From assembly GCF_020740795.1 (NCBI RefSeq), contig NC_067304.1, forward strand, positions 4,702,056 through 4,766,055: a stretch of DNA of 64,000 bases. The letters run 5' to 3'. Below are positions 24,301-37,900 of the stretch, one piece after another. Within the stretch, counting starts at the first letter, position 1; each line of letters starts with the position of its first letter. The notes beneath the pieces were generated by a model. That model ran no database searches. It saw only the letters and a program-made list of their open reading frames with translations, and was not told the origin of the DNA. The DNA is from Apus apus (Eukaryota > Chordata > Aves > Apodiformes > Apodidae). The position numbers and the translations under genes were made by a program.

Positions 24301-26015
24301 GGCGCTGTGCTGAACTGTGTCTGGTACCCGCATCAGCAAGCAATAACGTCCCGTTCATTCATCCGTGTGGGTGATTGCTTCAGGCCGTGCCGGAAGGTCT
24401 GTTGCGAGGCTGAGGGTGCTGGGCCTCAGCGTGCTGCTCCCCACATGAGGAGCTGCTTGGAGGAAAAAGGTGTCCTTGGGGAATAACCACCCCCAGGCTC
24501 GGTGGGGATACACGTTGGGCAGATGGACACCAGTCTGTGAGGACCAGGCAGAGGGACGAGCCTGAGGCAGGACAGGGAGCGGGCCCTGGGGTGTGCCAGC
24601 CACGCTCCTGTCAGGGTTTAGATCTGCCTGCCTTTCAGCACATTCCTTCTTGCCTAGCTTCACCAGATAAAACGATGGAGAAATTGTTCTTCTCTTCTTT
24701 ACAGCTATCTTGTACTGAATTAGAAGATTCATCCCACCATCCCATGCCGAGATGCTTAATACTGGGTTGGAGTTGCCATGGAAGGCCTCTCAAATTCAAC
24801 AGAAGAAGCAGATGATTGTTCGCACATTCTTTATTACCAAAAAAGAGTGAAACCAATATTAAATAAATTACAAACATTTCTGAGCTGGTTATACCTCACG
24901 CATTTGTCAAGACTTCCAAGCCATCACACGTCAACATCAGTGTTACTTTAATAACAGTAAAGGGCCACTGGAAATTAGAGTTTTTCTACCCCAGTGTCCA
25001 TTTTAGCTTCTCTAATTCTCTTGCCTGGGCACTTGGAAATTAAGACTTTGAACTGGTCACATCGTGCCTCCAGCAATGCCATTTGCCCACTGATGTTACA
25101 CCTTTTGCCAGAATTGACCCGTGGCTACAGAAATGAGATGTCCTTCTTCCTGGGCCATCAGGATCACAGAGCATATCATCACTGCTGCTACTTTCAAGCC
25201 ATCTCTCTTGACATTCCATCCGTTATCCTTGTAGGAGCTTCAGAAATACAATCTATTTTTTATACCTGGTCTGTTGCTCAGAGGCTTCCTGCGTTTGGCC
25301 TGTCAGACCTTGAGACTGAAATCAGCCTCCTGTAATTAACCCTGAATGAAGAACTGGAAATTGGAATTGTCCTCATTTAACGTGATGCTACCTCAGAGAT
25401 ACAGAAATATTGATTAGCTACTGCAGGTTAGTTTCTTTTTCCATTGCACCCATTTCTTTTGTTGCTTTATTCAAACCAGCAAGTAAAAGCAGCACTCGGG
25501 CAGTAACAAAAGACCATGAGTAATCACCCTCAAAGACAATTTAAGAGAATTAATCTCTTGATTTTACGTTATAGAACAAGCTATACATAGTTCTGAAAAA
25601 GCTCAGATTAAAATAAGAAATAGCCATTAGTTAGTGAGCTTTTCCTTTTGGAAACTAACCTCCTTTTGTTGTATTGCTCTCTCCTGCACCACATAATCAG
25701 AAACTGAGGTAGAGGAATGGTGACCTAGTTAATGAGGTGTTACAGAACACCAAACTGGCATGGTCCTGATGTTGTTTTCTGTAATGGTTGTCACGAAGCT
25801 TCATTTTCCTTAAAAACGAGGCATCTGGGAGCTGTAGGAAAGCCCCACTTTGTCTCTCCAGAAAGCCCTCTAGCAATCTGCCAGTGGATCAGCTCAATAA
25901 TGTATATGTACTTCAAAGCTGTACATTAAACCTTGCTAATATTTTTAGTATCTCAGAGTAATAAAATAGAAATAACTTTTAAAAATATAATTTACTTGCA
26001 TTATTAAGATTACTC

Positions 26016-26021
26016 TTTATT
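26016..26021 (-). terminator. SLC26A9: Candidate SLC26A9 poly(A) signal (AATAAA on minus strand)
   Basis: This is the first canonical hexamer I find below the SLC26A9 stop at 27871, giving a 3' UTR of about 1.85 kb. Weaker or alternative sites may be used; evidence is the motif and position only. Confidence 0.35.
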
Positions 26022-27457
26022 TGTTTGCATCCATGGAAAAAATAACAGACTGTCCATTTTCAGTTCCATTCCTGTTTAGTTTTTCTTGTTGACTCTTGTG
26101 TGTTGTCCCAGGGCTGGAAATGCTTTGTAGGAAGATTTGAAATTCAAACAAAAGGAATTGTTTTCATTGCAACTGAAGACATACCAGTGTGTGCCTTTAT
26201 CTTAAATTTTTTATAACTCTATTTTCATAAAAGCCATATTGGAGGCTGAAATGCACTGAAGAAAGAAGGGTCCCTTTAACCCTTGTCTTACACTTAGATT
26301 TTTCAGGCTTTGTATTGTCACTTTGTCATTACTGTCACAACATCAGTGCTGGGTAAGAAGGGCAGGTATTAGAAAAGGGAACTAAAGTAGCAGTTGGTAT
26401 ATGCATCACTCAAATACAAAAGAGCGTCAGATTTTTAGAAATGATTAAGATCTCAGCTGTCTGTCTTTGGGTTAGTGAGGCAGGCTTGTTTGCCCGAGAG
26501 GTAGATGGTCCTGGTAGCATCAGTCTGTGGTGGATTTTAGGGAAAATCATCAGGCTTGTAGTAGGGAATAGTGATGGGAATACCACATATTAGACAGGAG
26601 TTTTCTCTTGCTGCACAAGTGACCATTCAAGAGCCTCTCACCAGAAACCCTGCATAGCACAAGGTGTCACTTGGGCTGTTCCCTCATTGCAGGCATAAAA
26701 TGCACTCAAATTTCAGTTTCACTGCCACAAATTGATGACATATGAGAAGTGTGCAGAAGGGGCTTCCTTCCTTGTCCCTGAATTTGCTACTTGTGATAAA
26801 AAATGATTTGGGAGAAAAACACCTTTCCCCACAGCGCTCGTCCATATTCTGCCCTAAATCTTTTGGTTGCTCCTGTCAACAAGAAGCTGGGAAGAGTCAG
26901 AGCACCCTTGGGATGGGTGCTTCCATGCCATTCACAGTCTGAGAGCCTTGTCTGAAGCGCTGTTCAGTCAGCAGGAGGATCCCTAAAAAACTCCAAAGGG
27001 GATTTAAACTGGACCCTGGGTCTTCTGAACACCTCCTTGACCCACCGGGCAGGTAGGACAACACATGCACGTAACACACAGTGAAAAGGAGTTCTTGTTT
27101 CTCGTTACAAACTAGTCCTATTAGTAAGGAAGAAAAGAATATGTAATCCAGAAAGTAGCTCTCCTGAGGTCGAGTGCCAAGGTCTTTGGGTACAGAAATA
27201 CAGCAGTGGTCTGAGGCAGTGGTTTCTGGGACGCTGGGTCACAGAGAGAGCAGTGCAAGGGTCAGAGAAGAGGGGCACGGGGAGGGCAGAGCTGGTGCTG
27301 CAGAGACAGGCAGGGAGGTTGGGGGGTTTGCACCCCGGAGGTCAGTGCACATTTTGGAGCAGCCTTAACCTTGCACAGCTGCACCTTGCAGGGGCTGCTC
27401 TCGCTCAGGAATCAAAGCCACGAGCGGCTCTTGGTGTTTGCTTGTATTTCACTTCAT

Positions 27458-27503
27458 GAGGGAAAGAGAGAGGAGGGGGAAGGAAGAAAAGAAAGAAGGG
27501 GGA
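27458..27503. repeat. 46-nt uninterrupted homopurine tract
   Basis: Every + strand base from 27458 to 27503 is A or G, in GAGAGAGGAGG, GGGGGAAGGAAG and AAAAGAAAG blocks. On the SLC26A9 sense (minus) strand it is pure pyrimidine, about 370 nt after the stop codon. Confidence 0.9.
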
Positions 27504-27870
27504 TGCCCAAATTACATAATGCCAGTGTGGGCAGAAGGGTGCGATTGTGTGGGACAAAGGAGAGCACTTGGCAAGGATGACTAATTGTCCCCTGGGCCAG
27601 GGCACCTGCCTTCAGACGAACTCGCTTCTCTTCTGTGATGAATGAGATGGCATTTCCTGAGTTCCTGCTTCCGTAGGCTTCTGTTGCCTGCTCCAGAGTC
27701 CACTGCTCAATACCAGAAGCAGAGCAGGAAGGAGGGAGGAATTTATGAGTTCAAGAGGTGTGATGGCCTCTTGCTTTGCAAACTTGTTGTATCCCCAGGT
27801 AGAGGTGCAGCTCCTCACGGGGGGATGGGAGAGAGGAGGGTCTGCCCTTGTGCTGCCGCTCCCTCTGTGC

Positions 27871-30800
27871 TCACAGGGCTGTCTGGGTCTCTGAGTGGAA
27901 CATGCTGCCAAACATCTCCTAAAGGGCACAAAAGGCACACTGGGTGAGTGCAGATTCCTGGCACAAACCCAACAGTCATCCAGTCACACAGAGAAATGCC
28001 ACCAGAAACCCCAGCCCTTGCCAGCCCTCCCACACAAGGGAAAAGCTGGTTGTGGGCAGGTTGCTCTGCTTGGACAGCATGGGGAAGGTTGGCATTGGAA
28101 GGTATCTCTCTCCTCCCAGGGACCTGGGTTCAGTGGGTGCAGATCAGCATTAACAAAGTCTGTGCTGAAAAACTTGACCCTTCTATTTGGGCTGGAACTA
28201 AACCTGGTTCTCCAAGTTCACCCCAGTGTGTGGAGACCACAGGTCTGACTGTGAACCTGAGCTACATGGCCCAGAACAGATTAAAGGGTTCCCCTATGGG
28301 CCAGCCTACCTGCTCCTTCAGATTCCTGCCAGAGCTCCTCGTAACAGGGATTTGAAATTATTTTTGCAACTAACTTTTCAAAGCATTACTGTTGCTGGCA
28401 GTTTGCCTGGCAGTGGCACAGGGAACTTCCCATCTAAACCATCCCAACCATGACTTCTGATTTCCACCTGATGTCCACAGCTGAACAAGTGACCCCTGGC
28501 ACTAGGACTAACCTCCTCCAGGTTCTTGAACTCTGCACTGCTCTCATCCACAGACTCATCATAGATGGAGAGCTCCGTCTGGTTTGGCCTCTGTGCCGGG
28601 AAGAATCAAATCCACCAATTAGCAGAGTGCAGGGTTGAAAGGAACGACAAAAAAAAATTATTAACCCAGGCTTAAAACATCACACGTGCTCAAAGGGAAA
28701 TGCCCAGGAAGAAGGGGCACAGAAGGAATTCTGTTCCAACTGTTTTATCTCCTCTGACGGAGCTGGCATTTACGTATCTCTCTGCTGAGATAGGAGATAA
28801 CTTGGCTTGTTTTCATGAGATAACGGGCTAACGCTGGCCCAGTTCTAACTCCAATTACTGTGCAATAAACCAACCCGTGTTTGGGAAACAGCCTGTCTGA
28901 CTCTGTGCTCTCAGGATGTGCCACATTCCTGCCTGGGCCTTTTCTCTTCCCACCAAGGGATGCTGGGGGGCATTCAAGGACAGGGGCGTGTGTCTTGCCT
29001 TTATTTCTGGGGGCCAAATTCTGCTTTGGTCTGCAGCTCATGTTCCAGCCAACACCAGACTCAGGGCACGGTGCTGAAACAGCTCTTTTGTCTTCTCCAG
29101 GCTGGGACAACATTCAACTCCCAGCTGGGGGCTTGCAGAAGATATTTACCCTTCTGAATTGCCATTGGAATCAATCTGAGCAGTAGGTACTCAGCCCATA
29201 CGTGAGAATTAGGAAGTGAAATATTTTGTTGGATTTAGACCTTTACTACTCAAGATAAATAGGAAACTTTATTGAGCTGTTGTTCTCACTCTGTGCTGAC
29301 ACAGCGTGAAACCAATAGCCCTGTGAGCTGGGGAAGGACTAGGAAGCAAATTTACCTCTTCTAAGATGGGTGGGTGGACAACTTCTCTGATATTTGCCAG
29401 GGCAAACAAAACAGCATCATGGATGGTCAAGAAGATGTGACTTCGGTCCAGGCCTCCTTCCTCAAAGACTCCACCTGTGCTAATGTCATTGTACACCTGG
29501 GCTGAAGGAAGGAAAAGCACATGAAGAAGGAAACCAAAGTGCTTTTGAAAGTGCAGGTGGCTCATTGTGGCCCTCTGAACTAAGGCAAGGCTGGGATGCA
29601 GAGGGAAGAAGCAGGTTTGCTGCAGAAATGAGAGTGTAGGGATCTATTTTTCTACATGCCAAATGTGGAGATGTTCCAGTCATATCACTTCTGAAACAAA
29701 AGGACCTATTTCACACACAGACAACAGTGTTTTTCCTTCCTTCCTTTCTTCTGTTCTCTTCTTTCATCTGTTCTGGCTTGGTCTAACAAAAGGCTGACAG
29801 CTCGCACAGTTTGCACAAAGAACACAAAAAGGTCTGTCTGTTAGGAGCACCTAAATGAGGGAAGATCACATGGAAAGGTGTTCTTCGTGGATACTTACCA
29901 TGCACATTTGCCAGGAACACCTGAATCCCAATCTTCTGATAACTGGAACACAACTAGAAGGGATGAGAGGGGAGAGAGAGAGGATGAATAACCCTGCTGC
30001 TCCAGCTTTGTGTTTAGATATCAAGTCTTTTATCCAGGGCTTTACACGTGTCCTGGGGATGCTGAAGGAGAAAGCCACACAAACCTACTGAGGAGTGTAA
30101 ACATCTTTATCTGAGCTGCCCAGGAAGGTAGAAGGTACCTGGGTGATATGTACCTTGGCCAGGCTTGTAGCAGAGAACTAACCTTGCCCAGTGCCTTTGT
30201 GCCCATGAGGTCAACAAAACACACTCCACTCATGTCCAGGATGATAGTGTGGAAGCTGATGTAGGGTGGTGCTGTTATCACAGGGTCAACACCTGCTGTA
30301 GACAGGACACTGAAGGTGCTTCCCTGCAGAGTGGTGGTGCTGCCCAGCTGGCTGGGGCTGTGCACGTGCCCAGCACCGTTGGCAGGTGGACGGAATGTGA
30401 CGTAGGAGATGCTGGCACCATTTGCAGTCGTCTGGTTGTTGTTGGTATCTGTTGGAGAGGTGCTTTCAAAGTCTTTCTGGAGCTCTTGCAAAGACAAGGT
30501 CTACAGCAAAGCAGAAATGTAGAGTCAGGGCAGGGCAGAGATGTCAGCACAAGCTAAGATCCTGACGTGTGAGTGCACCTGAAGGATTCAGAGGCACAAA
30601 GTGTTCTAATCTGGATTAACTCCAGCCTGGTGCTGGACTGGATGTCCCTTGGGGTTGGAGTATGTTAGGTCCATTTGGAATGATCCCTGTTCACCTGCTT
30701 CAAGACTGCTCAGCAATGCAAACCAAACAAAGCTGGAATGACTGGGAAATGTGCTTCAAAAGGGCACTTTTGAATGGAAATGCTGACAGAGATGCATCCT

Positions 30801-31967
30801 GAGAGAGAGAAGGCAAGACCAGTTCTTAGAAAATTGTGCACCATGTTTCCATTCTTTATGGCTTTCTTGCCTCCAGCCATTTCCAGTTCTCCTGCATCTT
30901 AAGGTTTTGGCTATTGGAAGGGACTGGAGCTCTGATTGGGAAGGAAAGGAAGGCAAGAGGTGGTCAGTGTGGCTAGGAAATCAGTGCAGGAAATTCTATG
31001 TGAAGAGAATCTGTTTGATGGGGACTTGGAGCCTGACTCAGCACAGGAACCCAAACTGAGTTACCTTGTTCTGCCTCAATAAGAATTTTGGCAGCTGTGT
31101 TGGTGGCTGTGCTGTCCCCTTCTGCCGTTTCATGTATTTCTTCCTGGCTAAGTAGACTTTGCCAGGATCCACCCCGGTCTGTGGAAAAGAGAGAGAGAGA
31201 CTTTGAAAAAGTCTGTTGAGCCCCAGAACAACAGGGGCTGCTATTTCTTTCCTGCTGTTTCCCAGCTGGAGTGGGGTGATCCTGGTGGCAACCAAACAGC
31301 AACATCTCCAGTAAGTCAGAGTGCCTGCAGGGTGACTCCGCTTTGGCAGAGCTTGGAGGAGGAAACCTGCCGGGATTCAGGCATAACCTCTCAAATGAGA
31401 TCTACAAACACTCCAGAAGAACAGGGAGAAAAGGATGGGAGAGGAGAGGATAAATGTGACCATCTTTCATGATCGTCCTAGGATGAGTTATCTCTATATG
31501 GCAATACAGGAGAGAGCAGGGGCCGCTGGGGACTGGCTGCAAGCAGGAATTCCTCAGGGCAGGGCTCACCTTGGCTATGATTTTCTGGCGGAATATCTCT
31601 GAGTTGGCAAAATACAGTGGTGAGCAGTAGGTGACGATTTTAATCCCATTAAGTTCATGTACCTGCAACAGAGACCAGAGCTCAAACCAGGGGTGACAGG
31701 GACTGTGTGGGGTGGCTGGGAGCTTGGGCAGTAGATCTCTGGGAAGGTCAGACTGAACAGCAGCTCTCCTGCCACCCCTGAACAAAGCAACAAACAGCCT
31801 CCCTGAGACAGAAGCGTGGACTTGAGCTTCCCAATCACACTGGGAACCATTTGCAAAGAACAGCATTTTCTCGGAGGGCGCTTCAGCTTCTCCTTACCTT
31901 GTTGTAGGCTTTAGGGTTCTTGTAGATGTCAGTTGAAGTTACCTGGCCCAGGGCAGAGCCATTACGG
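27871..31967 (-). other. SLC26A9: SLC26A9 exons 13-20: STAS domain and PDZ-ligand tail
   Basis: The STAS domain starts in exon 13-14 ([20 protein letters not shown]) and resumes at [20 protein letters not shown] after a variable insertion of about 100 residues in exons 15-16. That insertion keeps [11 protein letters not shown] and [12 protein letters not shown], but lacks the basic RRMRPTQQRR-like cluster of human. Exons 17-18 give [20 protein letters not shown] and [20 protein letters not shown]. Exon 19 is acidic ([12 protein letters not shown]) and exon 20 is [15 protein letters not shown]. Confidence 0.93.
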
Positions 31968-34900
31968 CTAGAAGAAAAGAGGTGACCAGAATTAGAGTAA
32001 AAGTTGCAGGGGAAGCAAACTGCTTTGCTTCACATTCCATACCAGGATTTGAACATTTGCTTTATGAAAACACTTGGATTTTATCCCTGCAGAGTCTACA
32101 GGGCAAAAAAAAAAAAGAGTCAGCAGTTTGAGATCCCAGACTGGGAAATATTAATAAAGGGCTTTGATGGATTAAAAATGATGTGTGAATTTCCCACCAG
32201 TCTCTGCACTTATACAAGGCTCTTTATGAGCAGGATTTTCTGCTGGGAGCTGTGCAAGTAGCTTTTAGTGCTGAAGTAAATACCTTCAGACTTCCCCCTG
32301 CCTTGGGATGTGCAGATGGCTCCCCGTGTGCAGGAGTGGGAATGCAGGCAGTAAATTAGCGCCTGCCATTCCTGTGTGCACATTCCAGGGCCCAGGGAGG
32401 ACACCTGCACTCCCCCAGGCTCCTGCCACACGTTCCTTCCACACACGGGCCAGAGGTCGCTTATAAAAATCATCTGTCGTTTATCCTGCAACTGGGGGGT
32501 TTTCTTTCTCTTTTGGTTTTTTGTACTTACAACTGGGTATGGAAAACCACGACCAGCACGGAAAATCCCACACCCACGGCCACTCCGTAGGGAAGGCTCA
32601 GGAAGAAAGCAGACAGGAAGCTCACCAGCCAGACCAACTGCAGAAAGAGAAGAGCATGGCAGGTCATCCTGCTCCACCACGGGCTGGAGCACAGTGAGGG
32701 GTGGAAGGTGGCTCTGTTCTGGACCCAGAGAACTGCACAGCTGAGCATCAAGAGACCAAGGCTTGAATTGTGCAGCTATTCTAATGATACAGGTTATTGG
32801 ATGCTTTCGGGTGAAGCATCACTGCTGGGACATTTGCCAGCAGCCCCAGTTGTTGAGCCATAAAAGCAGGCAGGTCACAGCTGCACGAGCACCCACACCG
32901 CTCGTTGCCTTCCAACGGGATCTGCCCATCTAGGCAAGAAAAGGCTCCTGCAGATCAGACCAGCTGCTGCTCAGTGACTGCTCCCAGCCCCAGGAAAGCT
33001 CTGCTGTCACTCAGAGCATTTCAGATGGAATCAGCCTCTATCTGAAAACCACCTGAGCACCTCCTATAAATGCCCTGAACACTGAGCAGATTTGATGACA
33101 AAGTATGACAGAGCATAGGAGCCTGCTCCACCTCTCAGCTCTGAGCTCTGCCATTCGTCATTTTTAGGTATTAGCACTCGAGCATCTCCCTCCAGATGAA
33201 ATTAGTCCTGCCTAAGCATATAAACATGCCCTCTGAGAATCATTACCAGGTTATTATAATCCCATTGTCAAGACTAATAAAACCTAACTTTGACCTTGGA
33301 CAAACCAGGGTAACTTTGATGACTTCAGCATCTTAATTTGTGTGCCTGGTGCACATAAATGATAAGTAAGGGCTTCACACCAGGCTGGATCTGTTGAATG
33401 ATCCCTGCAGTTAGTGCTGGAACTCAACCAGATTTGAGGTAATGACACCGATGGTCTGACATCACTCAGGAATGGTGTTCCCCATTTTGGGACAGGACAC
33501 TGAATCCAGTTCAAATTCCAGGGAGATTAAGGTCAGGGGAATGCAGTTCACTCCATTGGTATCTGCCTGGTCCCCATGCTCCCTGCGCTTGGACGTTGCA
33601 GTGTTGTTCCAGCAGCTCAGTGGGAACAGCCCAGATGGTCAAAGGGTGCCCATGGGGGACAGATTATTCACATGGGGCAAACCCAAGAGGTGACTGACAG
33701 CCACCCCCCTCTGCTGTGGTGACCACTTCTGGCAGTGACACTCTGGCAGGGCGTTCCCTGGGCAGCACCATGTATCTCTTCTCAGTCCACTGTCTGCTCA
33801 TGTGTCTGCCTGGACTTGGGGCTGTGGACCCCACAGGACCAGCCTGTGCCCCCTTCTGCAAGCTGATATTGGGCAGCAACTTCACCTGCCCTCACATGAA
33901 CTGCCAGAGCTGACCCAGACCTTCCATCCTACCCATCAGGCACCAGCAGAGCCCATTCAGAGATGTGTTCAAATTGCCACGAACAATTCCTGACAAGTGA
34001 TCACACCTTCCCAAAGGTGTCTTTCCCTCTCTGCTGGTTCTTGCCTGCATAACAGTGTCAGCTCAGACCTCACATGTCCCCAGCCTGGTCAGTCTCTGGG
34101 CTCAGTCCTAACTATGGACCATTTATTTTGTCACTCGTGCCCTATGGCAAATTATGCCTTCACATCATGATCACACCCCTGGAGTGCTAGCCCATCTCTT
34201 TGCCAGACCTGTTTGAAGAGTATTTTGGGAAAGCTCTTGATGACTCAGGTCAGCCCCCTTGGACTCCTGATTTCTGCGATAAGGCAGATTGTTGGGCCCT
34301 GACAGGATATTGGCTCAGTGTCCACACACACCACTCAGCCGTGGGAGTCCTGTTCAAACACTGTCTTTTTATGTCAGACATTTCCAAATTCCGTTCTCAC
34401 TCCCCCGCACCCCCTGCCTGGGTTTATACATCAACCAGTGCCTGGAGTCCTTATCACTGTGAAGGGCTCTCCTCACCCTGGAGGGCTATTGTGTGAGTTT
34501 TTAAGTCATGACTCTTAGATATTGAGCAGGGCCGGTTTGGCTAGTTCTGGGCAAACAGGCTCCCGCAGTTGATTGGCATTTAAACAGAGCAGGTAATAGT
34601 TCAGGCCTCTCTGTTATGTGCACTAAGCATGAGAGTGCTCAGCTGGGCAGGACAGGCTCCACTGCTGCTCTGGACCTCATTGGTGAGGGCTTGGAAGCTT
34701 GACCACACCAAGAAAGCAAACCCCACCTTCTGCAGAGGACTCACACTGCCCTCCTGCCCCCCAAATCCTGCTCGTCCTGCCCCTGCCTGGCTGAGCTGCC
34801 TCCCCCCATCCCCAGGCACTCACACAGTCCAGCTTGCTCTTCTTCCACAGGTAGAAGGGATCAGCCAGCTGCTTGAGGGAGTTTTTCAGGTTCACAGCGA

Positions 34901-37900
34901 TGAGGGCTCCCAGGACAGACTGTGGAGGAGAGGGGATCCCATCAGCTGGGGTGTGGATGTGCCAAGTTTTGTAGCAGATGCTTCTGCAGTGTCTGCCTTC
35001 CCTGGTCCCGTTACCAGAAGGGTGGCACTTGCAAAGATCTCACTTGAACCTGAACGTGATAATTTAGACTATTCCTGCTTCCAGAGACCGAGTGCAGACA
35101 GGACCCCAGGCCAGGAGCACCCGGTGCTGTGCAGTGGTTTCATCAGGAGCCAGGCTGTTCCCGGGCTTGGGTGTGTGGAGGATGTGGCGCAACAACCCTG
35201 CTGTTTGCACAGATGTTTTTGTTACCTTTGGAAGAGGTTCGAGGTAGATCCCCAGAGCCAGCATGGTCACCATAACCACCAAGGCCACAAAGAAACTTGC
35301 CACCTGCAAAAAAGAGAGAAATCACTTCAGCAAACACCAGGGTCTTCCTAAATGCCCCCTGGGTCTTTCCTGCTGCTGCGGCCATCAGCACAAGTGGTCA
35401 CTGCAGTATTTTATGGGAGCGGACAATTGCCTCGGAGAAACAGGCTAGCATTTTGCAGATCTCACAGATAACCCCAAAATTCCTTCAAGTGGAAGCTCTG
35501 CTCAGTCAGAGGAGCCAGACTGGGAATGCAGATTTACAGCCCTACATCTGTGACCAATCCAAAAAACCATCCAGGAAACAAAACAGTGTTGGGGAGGGAA
35601 GAAGTTCTGCTTTAACAACAGCAACATGAAGCACTTGTATGCAGAGCTTCCCCAGGCCTACAGCAGGGGTGTCAGGCTGGCATCATGCAGCAGCTACAGG
35701 GGCTTGTGGTCAAGTGGGGTTGTGTAGGAAAGAGAGGAGGAGTAGATACTGACTTGTGATTTTGCTCCTGCCCCATCCACAGCCAGAGTGACGGAGAGAG
35801 CACAGCAGATCACGTGGATTTTGAAGAAGGATCCAAAAAAATTGCTGCAGCCCAAGGCCAACATTTCCTGTGGAGATGGGGGAATGTTGTCATCAGAAAG
35901 GACAGCTGGCCACCCTGCTCCACCACTGTTTGTGAGCTGCCAGGAAGGAGAGCAGGTGCCGGGGTCTGGGGTTTGTGTAACCACGAAAGGGACATGGGCT
36001 CTCAGCAGTGTGTCCCAGACCCTTTCCTTCCAGAAAGAGCTGGGATGGGCTTCAGTGTAGCAGGGAAACCTGGAAGCACAATTCCACATAAACATGTTGT
36101 CATCTGTTGACACACTAAGGGCAGGGCTTCATGTGGTATGTGTGGCTGTTATTGAAAGCTGCCACCGTGCCAGTGATGACAAAAGAGGATTATTTAATGT
36201 CCTGCCTCTCACAGTATCTAGGTGACACACCAGGAATCCAGGTCTTTCTCTGCTCAGTGAGAAAGACATGTGCCTCATTGTGTTCCAGCAACCTGCAAAA
36301 ATGCTGTCTGTGCCAGCACTCAGGGCTGCATCCTCAAGTCTGCAGGGAGAGCAAAGCAGAGAGCTCAACCTGAGGCTTTCTTCCCTTTCACAGGCTCTCT
36401 CCAGTCCACAGGAGGTGGATCTGCCATGTCCTTTCAACCCCACATGGCAAGCTGCCCCGTCAGCCTGCATGCCTGGGAGCAGCACGTCTGCTTTCAGCAG
36501 AGCACATTTCCCAGTCACGCCGTGAGGTTTTCCTTTCACGCCTGAGAGCAAAGGGAACAGTCCTTGACCATGTCCTTCCAGACCAAGCATTACCTGGTTG
36601 GGGTCCACGTCGTAGCCATGCCTGGCTGCCAGTGTCCTCCCCATGGCCAAGTTGATCACGTAGCCCACGATGGCGAGTGAGAAAGCCGTGCCAATCATGT
36701 CCTTCCACTTGTTCACCAGGGGCAGGGTTGGCGTGGGGAACCTGCATTCAGAGTGGAGGTGAGAAGCAGTTGTGACACGGGTGTCCAGAAGCTGGTGAAG
36801 TGGGTGAGGAGCTTGGGTGCTCAGGAATGACATAATCCCTGTCTGTGTGGTGGAGAGCTTGAGTGGATGGTGGTGGTTGTGTAACAGGGCGCAGCAGTGC
36901 TGCCTGACAGCCCTGGAAGGGGACTGTCATACAGCAGGGAAGAGTGAGGTGTTTTCCAGGCTGCAGGAGGAGCAGGAGGAAGGAAGAATATCTGGAAGTT
37001 GAGTCAGAGCTGCACATGCACTTACCCCATGCTGATCTTCCCGACAACGGGCATGCCGTACTTCTCGGGCATGTCGAAACTGCCAGAGATGGCAGTTGCA
37101 ACTATCACCTGAAGGTACAGAGAAGGAGAGCAGTAAGCAGGAGGAGCACGAGCTTGCTCAGAAGAACTAAGCTTGCCCGGCTCCTGGGGCTGACAGTAGA
37201 AAGTTACATATCAAATTTGGGCTAGGAAAGGAGAGACCCTTCCCAGGATGAGTTATATTCCTCATCCTCAGCATCACCAGGATGCAGGTGCAGTCTCACA
37301 GGGATGAGGTGGGAGTCAGAGGTATCTCCATGAGGATGGCCCAGTTTGTGACCTCAGGCTGTGTGTGGGTCACATTGTGCTGACTGTGTAGATGCTTTAC
37401 ATGATGGGCCCTCTGTGAGCAGAAGTGGGTGTCCCAGGGCTGTGAGGGGAGGGATTGTCTCCTGGGGGGTCTGAGGGACAGCCTGTGCATCACTTACAAT
37501 GATGATCTCCATGGGGATGGGCAGGCGGATCTTTTTCATGTACTTTAGGTTGAGCTCCTTGACAATGATCAGGAGCACAGCACTGACCAAGGCATAGACC
37601 AGGGAGGCCACGTTGGTCTTGGGCAGACCTTTACAAATGTCAATGAACGTCTAAAGGGGAGAGAAGAGGAGAAGGTGTCATGGGGGAACAGAGATTCTAG
37701 ACAATGTGGACAGCACAATGGAGAACGCTCATTACCATAACTGACTGCAAACATCCTGAGATATGATGAGGGCTCTGTAGGGTGAGAAAAGGGCTAGAAA
37801 CCCTGCTGCTGAGATCAGCCACCAGCCCTGGGGCTGGGCTGCCCAGTTAAGTGCAGTTCTAGCTGCATCAGAGGAGGATGCACCCAAGGAAGATGCAGAA

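Larger units (their letters stand above)
24301..27870 (-). other. Spacer and probable SLC26A9 3' UTR
   Basis: No coding exon was recognised. The part nearest 27870 is likely SLC26A9 3' UTR, as human SLC26A9 has a long one. Candidate AATAAA signals on the minus strand occur at 26021-26016 and again at 25472-25467 and 24831-24826. A pure purine tract sits at 27458-27503. The remainder is AT-rich single-copy sequence. Confidence 0.55.
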
